From contig NZ_JBEXCV010000030.1 in the NCBI RefSeq assembly GCF_040605455.1, positions 1 to 64,000 of the forward strand: DNA of 64,000 nucleotides. The letters run 5' to 3'. Every line of letters begins with the position of its first letter. Within the stretch, counting starts at the first letter, position 1. This document shows positions 24,092 to 32,912 of the stretch, piece after piece. The translations under genes and the position numbers were made by a program. This DNA is from Embleya sp040605455. GTDB taxonomy: Bacteria; Actinomycetota; Actinomycetes; Streptomycetales; Streptomycetaceae. The notes beneath the pieces were generated by a model. That model had not been told where the DNA came from, made no database searches, and saw only the letters and a list, made by a program, of their open reading frames with translations.

Positions 24092-25540
24092 GTGACCCAG
24101 CCCCGCACGGACTCCGCAAGCGCCACTGTGAGCGCCGCCCCGAGCGCCGCCCCGCCCGGCTTCGGTACGGGGGTCGCCTCCGACGAGCTCTTCCAGGTGG
24201 AGACCCACGGGATCGATCCGATCCCGGACGACGAACGGCACGGCAGCGCCAAGGACGTCTTCTGGCTCTGGTTCGGCTCGAACCTGTCGTTCACCTTCGT
24301 CATCAACGGCACCCTCGCGGTGATGTTCGGCCTCTCCTTCTGGGCCGCCATCGCCGTGGTCGTGGTCACCGGCCTGGCGTTCTTCGCGGTCGGCGCGCTC
24401 GGCCTCGCCGGGGTCCGCACCGGCACCGCGACCCTGGTGATCTCGCGCGCCGCGTTCGGCGTACACGGCAACTTCCCGGCCGGCCTGCTCAACTGGGTCG
24501 TCGGGATCGGCTACACGATCCTCAACACCGTGGTCGGCACGTTCGCGCTGGAGGGGCTGTTCGCCAAGCTCGGCTGGGCCGGCGGCGACCTCGCCCGGGT
24601 GGTCGCGCTCGCGATCACCCTCTCGCTCACCTTCGCCGTCGCGATGTGGGGTCACGCCACCGTGCAGGCCGCCGAACGCTGGATGGCCTACGTACTGGGC
24701 ATCGGCTTCGGCCTGCTGATCCTGTTCGTGGTCCCGGGTCTGGAGACCGGAGCCGCGCCGGAGACCTCGAACACCTTCCACGCGATCTCGCTCGCCGTGC
24801 TCGTCCTGGTCGCGGGCCCCATCTCCTACCTGCCGATGCCCTCGGACTACACCCGCTACCTGCCCCGGGACACCTCGCTGCGCTCGATCACCCTGTGGGG
24901 CGCGGCCGGCGGGATGCTCTCCTCGGTCCTGCTCGGCGTGGTCGGCGTGGCCGCGGCCACCCAGGCGGACATGACCGACCCGGTGGCCGGTGTCGCCGAC
25001 CTGGTGCCGAACTGGTTCGAGGCGCTGTTCCTGCTGCTCGTGGTCGGCGGCTCGATCACCAACTCGATCCTGACCCTGTACTCCTCCAGCCTGAACCTCC
25101 AGGTGCTCGGTATCCCCTGGTCGCGCTCCAAGGGCATCCTGGTCAGCACCGCGTTCATCCTGGTCGGCTCGTTGTGGGCGCTGTTCAACGGCAACTTCAC
25201 CGACAACCTGACCAGCTTCCTGTCCGTGCTCGTGGTGGTGTTCGCGCCATGGGGCGGGGTGTTCATCGCGGACACGCTGATGCGCCACTGCCGCTACGAC
25301 GCCGACGGCCTGCACGACATGCGCGGCGGCGCCTACTGGTACCGCAACGGCTTCCATCCCGCCGGGATGATCGCGCTCGGCGTCGGCATCGTCTTCGCGT
25401 GCCTGACCGCCGAGTCCGCGCTGTGGACCGGCGCGCTGGTCGAGACCTTCGACGGGGACTTCACCCTGCTCGGCGCGGTCGTCTCCGGCGTCCTGTACTG
25501 GGCGCTCGCGCGCCGCGAACCGCAGTTCGCCGAGCACTGA
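24092..25540 (+). CDS. NCS1-family purine/pyrimidine-type permease
   Basis: A 482-residue inner-membrane transporter of the NCS1 (cytosine/purine/uracil/hydantoin) family with about 12 membrane segments: WLWFGSNLSFTFVINGTLA (helix 1), NWVVGIGYTILNTVVGTFA and the loop SDYTRYLPRDTSLR, typical of CodB-like members. GTG at 24092 follows GAGGAGG. It is followed 98 bases later by an amidohydrolase, so the pair probably imports and opens a cyclic or amide nitrogen compound. It is under the divergent TetR gene through the operators just upstream. Confidence 0.9.
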   Translation: MTQPRTDSASATVSAAPSAAPPGFGTGVASDELFQVETHGIDPIPDDERHGSAKDVFWLWFGSNLSFTFVINGTLAVMFGLSFWAAIAVVVVTGLAFFAVGALGLAGVRTGTATLVISRAAFGVHGNFPAGLLNWVVGIGYTILNTVVGTFALEGLFAKLGWAGGDLARVVALAITLSLTFAVAMWGHATVQAAERWMAYVLGIGFGLLILFVVPGLETGAAPETSNTFHAISLAVLVLVAGPISYLPMPSDYTRYLPRDTSLRSITLWGAAGGMLSSVLLGVVGVAAATQADMTDPVAGVADLVPNWFEALFLLLVVGGSITNSILTLYSSSLNLQVLGIPWSRSKGILVSTAFILVGSLWALFNGNFTDNLTSFLSVLVVVFAPWGGVFIADTLMRHCRYDADGLHDMRGGAYWYRNGFHPAGMIALGVGIVFACLTAESALWTGALVETFDGDFTLLGAVVSGVLYWALARREPQFAEH

Positions 25541-25638
25541 CCCTTTGACGACCCATCCCACGACTCACCCCATCCGACCGTCCCCCGGCCCACCCGGCCC
25601 CACCCGCACCACGTTTCCGCACCACCCCTGGAGTCACC

Positions 25639-27282
25639 GTGTCCCACATCGCCGATCTGGTCCTGCGCAACGCCCGCATTCACACTGTCGACCCCGACCT
25701 GCCCGAGGCCGAGGCGCTCGCCGTGCGCGCGGGCCGGATCACCTGGGTGGGTGCGGACGCCGACGCCGCGGCCTGGATCGGCCTGGACACCACCGTGCTC
25801 GACGGCGCCGGGCGGCGCGTGTTGCCCGGCTTCATCGACGCGCACAATCACGTGCGGCTCGGCTCGGACGACGCGTGTGTGCAGTTGGCGGGCGTGCGCA
25901 CGCTGGCCGGCATCCACGAGCGGATCGGCGCCTGGCTGGCGGCCAACCCGGATGCCGAGTGGATCGAGGCCGAGGCATTCGACTACTCGGCGATCCCGGA
26001 CGGCCGGATGCCGCGCGCGAGTGACCTGGACCCGGTCACCGGCGCGGTGCCGGCCTTCGTCCTCAGCTACGACGTGCACACCGCGTGGCTCAACAGCGCC
26101 GCGATCAAGCGGCTCGGCATCACCCGGGACAGCGACATCCTGCCGTTCGGCCGGGTGGACAAGGACCCGGAGACGGGCGAGCCGACCGGCTTCATCAAGG
26201 ACTTCGCGATCCGCGGCCTCTCCCGCGACGGGCACCGGGCGCTGCGCGAACTGGGTCTGCCGTGGGCCTCGGCCGACCGGCAGTACGGCCGGCTGGCCAA
26301 GAGCCTGGACGACGCGATCCGGTTCGGCATCACCACGGTGGTCGAGCCGCAGAACTCGCTCGACGACCTGGCCCTGTACACCCGCGCCCGGCACGAGGGT
26401 CGGCTGCGCTCGCGCATCGTCGCGGCGCTGTTCCACCCGCGCGGCACCACCGCGGCGGACCTGGACGAGTTCGCCGAAGCCGCTCGTACGCACGGCGACG
26501 ACCGACTACGAGTGGGCCCGCTCAAGCTCTACATCGACGACGTGGTCGAACCGCGCACGGCCGCGCTCCTGGAGCCGTACCGCGGTTGTGCGCACCACCG
26601 GGGCGAGACGTTCTACCCGGCCGAGGAATTCGCCGACCTGCTGGCCGAGTTGGACGGTCGCGGTTTCCAGTGCTTCGTGCACGCCACCGGCGACCGGGGC
26701 ATCCGCACCGTCCTGGACGCGGTCGAGCACGCCCGTACGGTCAACGGCGAGCGGGACGCGCGGCACCAGGTCGTACACGTGGAGTGCCTGGACCCGGCGG
26801 ACGTGTCGCGCTTCGCCGAGTTGGGCGTGGTCGCGTGCATGCAGCCGCGGCACTGCGCGCCGGAGATCGCCGGGCCGGGCCAGGACTGGGCGGAGAACGT
26901 CGGCGAGGAGCGCTGGCACAAGGCGTGGCCGATGCGGAGCCTGCACGCGGCCGGCGCGGTGTTGGCGCTTTCCAGCGACTGGAACGTGGCCGAGATGGAC
27001 CCGATGGTCGGCGTGTACACCGCGCTCACCCGCGCGCCGCTGGCCGGGGGCCCGTCCTGGATCCCGGCCGAGACTCTCGATATCGAGACCACCGTGCACG
27101 GCTACACGATGGGCTCGGCGTACGCCAACTTCCTGGAGCACGAGCGCGGTTCGCTCACCGTCGGCAAGCTGGCCGACTTCGTCGTGCTCTCCCGCGACAT
27201 CATGACCATCGCCCCGGCCGACATCCCCGGCACGGTCTGCGACGTGGTCGCGGTCGGCGGCGAAATCGTGCACACCGCCTGA
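25639..27282 (+). CDS. YtcJ-type metal-dependent amidohydrolase
   Basis: A 547-residue cytosolic hydrolase of the amidohydrolase superfamily: metal-binding GFIDAHNHV (H69, H71) after the first strands, a central VGPLKLYIDDV strand, FVHATGDRGI and HVECLDP histidines, and LALSSDWNVAEMDP with the last metal aspartate. The end HGYTMGSAYANFLEHERGSL and GKLADFVVLSRD is the standard closing beta domain. The GTG start has CTGGAGT upstream. Substrates of YtcJ relatives are poorly known (N-substituted formamides in some); here the nearby NCS1 permease suggests a heterocycle or amide. Confidence 0.9.
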   Translation: MSHIADLVLRNARIHTVDPDLPEAEALAVRAGRITWVGADADAAAWIGLDTTVLDGAGRRVLPGFIDAHNHVRLGSDDACVQLAGVRTLAGIHERIGAWLAANPDAEWIEAEAFDYSAIPDGRMPRASDLDPVTGAVPAFVLSYDVHTAWLNSAAIKRLGITRDSDILPFGRVDKDPETGEPTGFIKDFAIRGLSRDGHRALRELGLPWASADRQYGRLAKSLDDAIRFGITTVVEPQNSLDDLALYTRARHEGRLRSRIVAALFHPRGTTAADLDEFAEAARTHGDDRLRVGPLKLYIDDVVEPRTAALLEPYRGCAHHRGETFYPAEEFADLLAELDGRGFQCFVHATGDRGIRTVLDAVEHARTVNGERDARHQVVHVECLDPADVSRFAELGVVACMQPRHCAPEIAGPGQDWAENVGEERWHKAWPMRSLHAAGAVLALSSDWNVAEMDPMVGVYTALTRAPLAGGPSWIPAETLDIETTVHGYTMGSAYANFLEHERGSLTVGKLADFVVLSRDIMTIAPADIPGTVCDVVAVGGEIVHTA

Positions 27283-27413
27283 CCTCGATCCCCGGCCGAG
27301 TTCGTGAACCCCGGCGACTCCGCCGGCCGCAACCGCAGGTACGGCCCGATCACGCTCCAGGTCGGGGCAGCCGGTCGCGCGCGAGGGGACACGACACAGG
27401 GTTTCGCGCGAAG

Positions 27414-27451
27414 AGCCCCGATTCACCCTAAAAGTCGGGTGAATCGGGGCT
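27414..27451. terminator. Strong terminator between amidohydrolase and peroxiredoxin
   Basis: A perfect 15-bp inverted repeat, AGCCCCGATTCACCC (27414-27428) and its complement (27437-27451), around an 8-nt loop. It lies between convergent genes. Confidence 0.85.
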
Positions 27452-27483
27452 GCCGGAATCCCGAGCGGAGCGGCGGGGTGACC

Positions 27484-27960
27484 TCAGGCCGTTTCGAGCT
27501 TGAGGTCCTTGATCAGCTTGGCGACGTGGCCGGTCGCGCGCACGTTGTACAGCGCCCGCTCGACCTTGCCGCTCTCGTCGACGACGAACGTCGAGCGGAT
27601 CACGCCCTTGACCGTCTTGCCGTACATGGTCTTCTCGCCGAACGCGCCGTACGCCTCCAGCGTGCTCTTGTCCGGGTCGGCGAGGAGCGTCACCGTGAGG
27701 CTCTCCTTCTCCCGGAACTTGCCAAGCTTTTCCGGCTTGTCCGGCGAGATGCCGACCACGTCGTAGCCCGCGCCCGCGAGCAGGTCCAGGTTGTCGGTGA
27801 AGTCGCACGCCTGCTTGGTGCAGCCCGGGGTCAGTGCGGCCGGGTAGAAGTACACGATGACCTTGCGGCCCGCGTAGCCGGACAGCGAGACGTCCTTGCC
27901 GTCGGCGTCGGACAGGGTGAAGGCGGGGGCGGTGTCGCCCGCCTGGAGGCGGTCGCTCAC
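27484..27960 (-). CDS. bcp: Thioredoxin-dependent peroxiredoxin, BCP type
   Basis: A 158-residue cytosolic peroxidase that reduces H2O2 and organic peroxides with thioredoxin. It has the thioredoxin fold with VIVYFYPAALTPGCTKQACD: peroxidatic Cys47 and, five residues on, Cys52 as in atypical 2-Cys BCP/PrxQ proteins. Then VVGISPDKPEKLGKFREKES and STFVVDESGKV. I chose the GTG at 27960, which follows GAGGAG; longer starts lie in non-homologous sequence. Single gene. Confidence 0.92.
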   Translation of the reverse strand: MSDRLQAGDTAPAFTLSDADGKDVSLSGYAGRKVIVYFYPAALTPGCTKQACDFTDNLDLLAGAGYDVVGISPDKPEKLGKFREKESLTVTLLADPDKSTLEAYGAFGEKTMYGKTVKGVIRSTFVVDESGKVERALYNVRATGHVAKLIKDLKLETA

Positions 27961-28111
27961 GAAGAACTCCTCGGATCGCTCGGCAACGTACGTCGCCACG
28001 CTAGCGCTGTGGTCCGACCGATCCGGGCCCCGAACCCTCCGGCGCGGTCGCGCGTCCGGGGGGCGCCCCATTCGTCAATCCCAGGCAAAGAACGATGCGC
28101 GCGCACCACTG

Positions 28112-28147
28112 TTGCAACTATCACCCAATTGCGAGGCTTTTGCAATT
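28112..28147. promoter_or_regulatory. Probable Nur (nickel uptake regulator) box
   Basis: TTGCGA-GGCTT-TTGCAA at 28129-28145 fits the Streptomyces Nur consensus tTGCaa-N5-ttGCAA with one or two mismatches, inside a longer inverted repeat AATTGC...GCAATT (28127-28147). A further TTGCAAC lies at 28112. The site is 56 bases upstream of the ECF metal transporter start. The consensus is known for Fur-family Nur; its use here is inferred. Confidence 0.6.
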
Positions 28148-28202
28148 AAGGCCGGAAGCCATAAAATCCCACAGCCGAATCCGGCATTTCGGGAGGGGCC
28201 AC

Positions 28203-28889
28203 ATGCACATACCCAACGGGTTCATCGACGGCCCCGCGTCCGCGGGAGCCGGAGTGGTCGCCGTCGCCGGGATCGCCGTCGGCCTGCGCGGCGCGCGTCG
28301 GGAGCTGGACGAGCGCACCGCGCCGCTGGCCGGCCTGGTCGCGGCCTTCGTCTTCGCCGTCCAGATGCTCAACTTCCCGGTCGCCGGCGGCACCAGTGGC
28401 CATCTCCTGGGCGGCACTCTCGCGGCGATCCTGGTCGGCCCGTACACCGGCGTGCTGTGCGTGGCGGTGGTGCTGCTGATGCAGGGCCTGTTCTTCGCCG
28501 ACGGCGGCCTGACCGCGCTCGGCCTGAACATCACCATCATGGGCATCGTGACCGTCGTGGTCGGCTACGGGCTGTTCCGCCTGACGCTGGGCCTGCTGCC
28601 GGCGCGGCACTCGTCCGTGCCGATCGCCGCGTTCGTCGGCGCGCTCGTCTCGGTACCCGCGGCGGCCTGCGTGTTCACCGGCTTCTACGCGATCGGCGGG
28701 ACCACCGACGTGTCGATCGGCAAGGTGGCCGGCGCGATGATCGGTGTGCACGTCCTGATCGGCATCGGCGAGGCGATCATCACCGCGGCCACCGTCTCCA
28801 GCGTGCTGGCGGTCCGGCCCGACCTCGTCCACGGTGCGCGCGGCCTCGCGCGCCCGCTCGAACTGCGCTCGGCAGGAGGAACCCGATGA
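28203..28889 (+). CDS. cbiM: ECF-type nickel/cobalt transporter, substrate component CbiM/NikM
   Basis: A 228-residue membrane protein with about seven helices. The exposed N-terminus MHIPNGFIDG carries the metal-binding Met1-His2 pair; FAVQMLNFPVAGGTSGHLLG and LLMQGLFFADGGLTALGLNI are CbiM signatures. It captures Ni2+ or Co2+ for the energy-coupling-factor importer encoded by the next three genes. The probable Nur box upstream favours nickel. A GGGAGGGGCCAC ribosome site precedes the ATG. The stop overlaps the next start (ATGA at 28886-28889). Confidence 0.93.
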   Translation: MHIPNGFIDGPASAGAGVVAVAGIAVGLRGARRELDERTAPLAGLVAAFVFAVQMLNFPVAGGTSGHLLGGTLAAILVGPYTGVLCVAVVLLMQGLFFADGGLTALGLNITIMGIVTVVVGYGLFRLTLGLLPARHSSVPIAAFVGALVSVPAAACVFTGFYAIGGTTDVSIGKVAGAMIGVHVLIGIGEAIITAATVSSVLAVRPDLVHGARGLARPLELRSAGGTR

Positions 28890-29260
28890 CCCGCGTCCGT
28901 ACCCGCACGCTGCTGATCGCAGGCGCCCTGCTCGCCCTGGTCCTGGCGGGCTTCGTGAGCTACTACGCGAGCCAGAGCCCGGACGGCCTGGAGAAGGTGT
29001 CCGCCGACAAGGGCATCGACGCCAAGGAGCAGGACCACCAGATGAAGGACGGCCCACTGGCCGACTACAGCGTCAAGGGTGTACACAACGAGCGGCTCTC
29101 CGGCGGCCTGGCCGGCGTAATCGGCGTGGGCGCCACCCTGCTGGTCGGCACCGGCGTGTTCCGGCTGGTCCGCAAGCGCTCCACCGGCGCCGACCCGGCC
29201 GGCGACGTGGACTCCGGCGCGGGCACCGGCGCGGGCACCGGCGCGGGCACCGGCGCCTGA
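28886..29260 (+). CDS. PDGLE-domain (CbiN/NikN-like) component of metal transporter
   Basis: A 124-residue protein with two membrane helices (LLIAGALLALVLAGFVSYYA and GVIGVGATLLVGTGVFRLVR) and the extracytoplasmic SPDGLEKVSADKGIDAK motif that defines the PDGLE family. It is the small partner required by NikM/CbiM for metal loading. The tail holds four GAGT repeats from a 12-bp DNA repeat at about 29217-29257, probably disordered. AGGAGG lies just upstream of the ATG, and the gene overlaps cbiM by four bases. Confidence 0.9.
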   Translation: MTRVRTRTLLIAGALLALVLAGFVSYYASQSPDGLEKVSADKGIDAKEQDHQMKDGPLADYSVKGVHNERLSGGLAGVIGVGATLLVGTGVFRLVRKRSTGADPAGDVDSGAGTGAGTGAGTGA

Positions 29261-29262
29261 TC

Positions 29263-30024
29263 ATGTCGGCAGGCCACGGGCATCGGCTGTACCGGCCCGG
29301 CGACTCCCCGGTCCATCGGCTGCCGCCGCACTGCAAACTCCTGGCGCTGGTCGGCTTCGTGCTCGCCACGGTGTCCACGCCGCGCGAGGTCTACTGGGCG
29401 TTCGGCGCGTACGCCGTACTGCTCGCCGGGGTCGCCGCGCTCGCCCGGGTGCCGGCCGGTTTCCTGCTGCGTCGCATGCTCGTGGAGCTGCCGTTCGTGG
29501 GCTTCGCGCTGCTGCTGCCGTTCGTCGCGAACGGGCCGAACGTCGAGGTGCTGGGCCTGTCGGTCAGCCGTGACGGCCTGCTCGGCGCCTGGAACATCAT
29601 GGCCAAGGGCACCCTCGGCGTGGTCGCGGGTGTCCTGCTCGCGGCCACCACCGAACTGCGTACCCTGCTGCTGGGCCTACAGAAGTTGCGGATGCCGCCG
29701 CTGCTGGTCCAGATCATGTCGTTCATGCTGCGCTACGGCGCGGTGATCACCGCCGAGATGGGCCGGATGCGGATCGCCCGCGAATCACGCGGCTTCGTCG
29801 CGCGCGACCTGCGGCAGAGCCCGGCGGTAGCCAAGTCCGCCGGAGCACTGTTCATCCGCTCCTACGAGCGCGGCGAGCGGGTGCACCTGGCAATGCTCAG
29901 TCGGGGCTACACCGGATCCATGCCGGTGATCCTGGACACGCGGGCCACCGGTGCCCAGTGGGCCGCCACCGCAGCGCTGCCGGCGGCGGCGCTCGTGGTG
30001 TGGGCGGGTGCGCTGACCCTATGA
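29263..30024 (+). CDS. cbiQ: ECF metal transporter membrane (T) component CbiQ
   Basis: A 253-residue integral membrane protein. Helices include LLALVGFVLATVSTPREVYW and LPFVGFALLLPFVANGPNV. The cytoplasmic coupling segment contains ARESRGFV and SYERGERVHLAMLSRGYTG, the two A-R-x-R-G-like motifs that dock onto the ATPase. It starts two bases after the PDGLE gene stop and joins the energy unit to CbiM. Confidence 0.92.
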   Translation: MSAGHGHRLYRPGDSPVHRLPPHCKLLALVGFVLATVSTPREVYWAFGAYAVLLAGVAALARVPAGFLLRRMLVELPFVGFALLLPFVANGPNVEVLGLSVSRDGLLGAWNIMAKGTLGVVAGVLLAATTELRTLLLGLQKLRMPPLLVQIMSFMLRYGAVITAEMGRMRIARESRGFVARDLRQSPAVAKSAGALFIRSYERGERVHLAMLSRGYTGSMPVILDTRATGAQWAATAALPAAALVVWAGALTL

Positions 30025-30038
30025 ACGGAGTACCCCAC

Positions 30039-30803
30039 ATGAGTGAAGCAACCGGTGACGCCGCCCCCTCGCTGGCCGTCCGTGGTCTCGCCTACGCCTA
30101 CCCCGACGGCCACCAGGCCCTGTACGGCGTCGACCTGACCATCGCCCGCGGCGAACGGGTCGCACTGCTCGGCCCCAATGGCGCCGGCAAGACCACCCTG
30201 GTGCTGCACCTCAACGGCATCCTGACCGCCGGCGCCGGCACCGTCGAGGTGGCGGGCCTGCCGGTGGCGAAGGAGCATCTGCGCGAGATCCGCCGCCGGG
30301 TCGGCATCGTCTTCCAGGACCCGGACGACCAGCTGTTCATGCCCACGGTCCGCGAGGATGTCGCGTTCGGCCCGGCCAACCTGGGCCTGCGCGGCGCCGC
30401 GCTGGAGGAGCGAGTCCGGCACGCCCTGGCCCGAGTGGGCATGGCCGGCTTCGCCGATCGCCCGCCGCACCACCTCAGCTACGGCCAGCGCCGCCGGGTC
30501 GCGGTGGCCACCGTGCTCGCGATGGAGCCGGAGATCCTGGTCCTGGACGAGCCGTCCTCGAACCTGGACCCGGCGAGCCGGCGCGAGCTGTCCGAGGTAC
30601 TCCGTTCGCTCGACGTCACCGTGCTGATGGTGACCCACGACCTGCCCTACGCGTTGGAGTTGTGTCCGCGCGCGCTGGTGCTGGCCGGCGGCGTCGTGGT
30701 CGCCGACGGGAGCACCCGCGATCTGCTCCTGGATCGCGACCTGATGGCCGCCCACCGGCTGGAACTGCCGTACGGATTCGACCCCTCGTCGGTCCCGGCC
30801 TGA
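30039..30803 (+). CDS. cbiO: ECF metal transporter ATPase CbiO
   Basis: A 254-residue ABC ATPase driving the importer. Walker A GPNGAGKTT (45-53), Q-loop GIVFQDPDDQLF, signature LSYGQRRRVAVA, Walker B EILVLDEPSSNLDP and H-loop MVTHDLPYA are complete. Two starts are possible: ATG at 30021 overlapping the CbiQ stop, or ATG at 30039, which I prefer because ACGGAG lies nine bases before it. This is the last gene of the metal-uptake operon. Confidence 0.93.
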   Translation: MSEATGDAAPSLAVRGLAYAYPDGHQALYGVDLTIARGERVALLGPNGAGKTTLVLHLNGILTAGAGTVEVAGLPVAKEHLREIRRRVGIVFQDPDDQLFMPTVREDVAFGPANLGLRGAALEERVRHALARVGMAGFADRPPHHLSYGQRRRVAVATVLAMEPEILVLDEPSSNLDPASRRELSEVLRSLDVTVLMVTHDLPYALELCPRALVLAGGVVVADGSTRDLLLDRDLMAAHRLELPYGFDPSSVPA

Positions 30804-30912
30804 CCGCTTCGCCCCCGGCCGTCGGCGCCACGGCACCCGGTTGACGCGGGTGCGGGGATGTACCTGACAGACTTGGGGAACACACGAGCGCAGGGGCCGG
30901 AGAGGACGGGTT

Positions 30913-31407
30913 GTGAGCGACCACGGGCGGGAACTGTCTCCGGCGGAGTTGGAGCGGCAAGGCCGGGCGGCGTTGGGCCGTCCGGTGACGGCACACGCTG
31001 AGCGGAGTCGGGTGGAGTCGGTGGACGGTGCGCACAAGGCCGACGTGGCGAACGTCGGGCACAAGGACGGGAAAGCCGTCGACAAGCACACGAACGGCGA
31101 CCAGCCGGACCGACGCTCGCCGCAGCAGATCGAGCGGGACATCGAGGCGGCCCGGGCCAATTTGGCCGTGACGCTGGACGAGATCGTCGACCGGGTGAAG
31201 CCGGCCAATGTCATGGCACGCGCGAAGGACAAGGTCCGGGCGCAGTTCATCGACAGCGACACGGGCGCACCGCGCAAGGAGCGGATCGTGCCGCTGGCGG
31301 GCGGTGTCGCGGGGCTGTTCCTGCTGGTCGTAGTGGTGAAGAGCCGGGGCAAGGGCGACAAGAACGTCAAGACCGGCAAGACGGGTAGGACCGGCAAGAA
31401 GCGCTGA
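30913..31407 (+). CDS. DUF3618-domain membrane-associated protein
   Basis: A 164-residue protein with a hydrophilic N-terminal half, then the DUF3618 core RRSPQQIERDIEAARANLAV and TLDEIVDRVKPANVMARAKD, one membrane helix (VAGLFLLVVVV) and a lysine-rich end with KTGKTGRTGKK repeats. DUF3618 proteins are common in actinobacteria, often near phage-shock or membrane stress genes; their role is unknown. The GTG start follows GAGGACGGG. Confidence 0.8.
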   Translation: MSDHGRELSPAELERQGRAALGRPVTAHAERSRVESVDGAHKADVANVGHKDGKAVDKHTNGDQPDRRSPQQIERDIEAARANLAVTLDEIVDRVKPANVMARAKDKVRAQFIDSDTGAPRKERIVPLAGGVAGLFLLVVVVKSRGKGDKNVKTGKTGRTGKKR

Positions 31408-31526
31408 GACCGGCCGCAGTGCGACGCCGGGCGGACCTCGTGAGGCCCGGCCGAGGCGGAATCGGATCGGGACATCACACCTCCCGGTGACGCACGTTCG
31501 GCGTCGGGCGGGTAGCTTGTCGAAGC

Positions 31527-31898
31527 GTGAGTTCCGACAGGTCCCAGTCTTCGAGCAAAAACGCCCACGACCTCGGCGAGAAGCTGCCCATCCGCATGCT
31601 GCACGACCGTGTCCTGGTCCGCCAGGACGCGGCGGAGGGTGAGCGCCGTTCCGGCGGTGGCATCCTCATCCCCGCGACCGCGCAGGTCGGCAAGCGGCTG
31701 GCGTGGGCCGAGGTGGTCGCGGTCGGCCAGAACGTCCGCACCGTCGAACCGGGCGATCGTGTCCTGTACGACCCCGAGGAGCGCGCCGAGGTCGAGGTGC
31801 GCGGTGTTCCGTACGTCCTGCTCCGCGAGCGCGATCTGCACGCGGTCGCCGCCGAACGGATCGAGGTCTCCGGCGAGGCCACCGGCCTGTACCTCTGA
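31527..31898 (+). CDS. GroES-like co-chaperonin, solitary
   Basis: A 123-residue protein with the Cpn10 fold: IRMLHDRVLVRQD, the mobile-loop position ERRSGGGILIPATAQVGKRL and AEVVAVGQNVRTVEPGDRVL. An extra N-terminal extension of about 20 polar residues and a C-terminal extension set it apart from the ~100-residue GroES. No groEL is adjacent, and no CIRCE element is seen upstream. It may serve one of the chromosomal GroELs or have another role. Confidence 0.85.
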   Translation: MSSDRSQSSSKNAHDLGEKLPIRMLHDRVLVRQDAAEGERRSGGGILIPATAQVGKRLAWAEVVAVGQNVRTVEPGDRVLYDPEERAEVEVRGVPYVLLRERDLHAVAAERIEVSGEATGLYL

Positions 31899-31940
31899 CC
31901 TCGGACCGACCGCCGAGAGATCCTCGTATCGCCGTCAACG

Positions 31941-31967
31941 CCGGGTGGTGAGCCGTTCACCACCCGG
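31941..31967 (+). terminator. Terminator after the GroES-like gene
   Basis: An 11-bp perfect stem, CCGGGTGGTGA (31941-31951) with 31957-31967, around a 5-nt loop. Confidence 0.8.
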
Positions 31968-32101
31968 CGGCTTCGCATGCCCGCGGCCGATCGGCGGACC
32001 CGGACGGACCGGGGCGGGTCGGGCGCCTCACTCCTGCGGATGAACTCTTCTGCCAGGATGACCCGATCCGCACGAAGAGCCGGCCAAGAGGAGAGGGACA
32101 G

Positions 32102-32761
32102 ATGCCGCGACGTCGGATCTGGATAGCGGCGCTGTGCGCGGTCGCGCTGGTGGGTTTCCTGGGCGGCGGCCTGGTCGGGGTGTTCGGCGGCGGTGGCGGT
32201 GGCGATGGCAAGTCCGCCGCGGCGACGTCGCCCGGACCGAGCAGCCCCACCCCGCCCGCGGTGGTCGCCGCACAGGTCAGTTCGCCGCCGACCACCGCCC
32301 CGCCCACCTCGGCGTCCCCATCGGCGTCCAAGAGCCCGCCGGCCAAGCCGGCCCTGACCGTGGGTGCCCGCTACGTGCTGACCCTCGGGGACGGCCGGGC
32401 GATGGACGTGAGCGGTGCCAGCGACCGGGATCGGGCGCCGGTGATCGCGTACCCGGCGGGAGCGGGCAAGGCGAACCAGCAGTGGGTGGTGCGCGACGCG
32501 GGCGGCGGCTTCGTCCGGCTGGAGTCGGTGCTCTCGCACAAGTGCCTGGAGGTGTCGGGCGGCCGGGAGTCGCGGGCGTATCAGGACGACTGCGGGCGCG
32601 CCGAGAACCAGCTGTGGAAGCCGCAGGCCAGCGGCTCCGGGGTGGTACTGATCGCCCGCAACGGCTCGGCACTGGGGCTGGGCGACCAGGTCAAGGGCCT
32701 ACAGGGCCTGGGCCTGGTGCCGGCGGGCTCGGGCGCGGTGTGGCAGGCCGGCGGCGCCTGA
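32102..32761 (+). CDS. Secreted or anchored ricin-type beta-trefoil protein
   Basis: A 219-residue protein: basic start MPRRRIWIAALCAV with a hydrophobic helix, Gly stretch, a proline/serine/threonine linker (about 40-85), then a beta-trefoil lectin-like domain (YVLTLGDGRAMDVSGAS, GKANQQWVVRDAGGGFVRLE, SHKCLEVSGGRES, ENQLWKPQASG). The QxW motifs QQW and QLW are the trefoil core. The domain binds sugars in related proteins. Whether the helix is a signal peptide or an anchor is unclear. GGAGAGGGA precedes the ATG. Confidence 0.82.
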   Translation: MPRRRIWIAALCAVALVGFLGGGLVGVFGGGGGGDGKSAAATSPGPSSPTPPAVVAAQVSSPPTTAPPTSASPSASKSPPAKPALTVGARYVLTLGDGRAMDVSGASDRDRAPVIAYPAGAGKANQQWVVRDAGGGFVRLESVLSHKCLEVSGGRESRAYQDDCGRAENQLWKPQASGSGVVLIARNGSALGLGDQVKGLQGLGLVPAGSGAVWQAGGA

Positions 32762-32912
32762 GCGGGTTGTCGCCGGGCACGCGTCCACGCCCACCCGACG
32801 GAACAGCGCGCGATGCCCCGCGGTTGCAACCTCAGAGCGATCGCGGAGCACAAGCACGAGTGCGAGTGCGCGATCGGGCGGGCGAGAAACGGGCGAGGAA
32901 GAGGGACGCGGA

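Noticed and set aside
28081..28202. Possible cobalamin riboswitch before cbiM
   Set aside because: The leader is too short and I see no B12-box-like conserved blocks; a Nur-type site explains the sequence better.
29217..29257. 12-bp repeat GGCACCGGCGCG as a regulatory array
   Set aside because: It keeps the reading frame of the PDGLE protein (GAGT units) and is simply a low-complexity protein tail.
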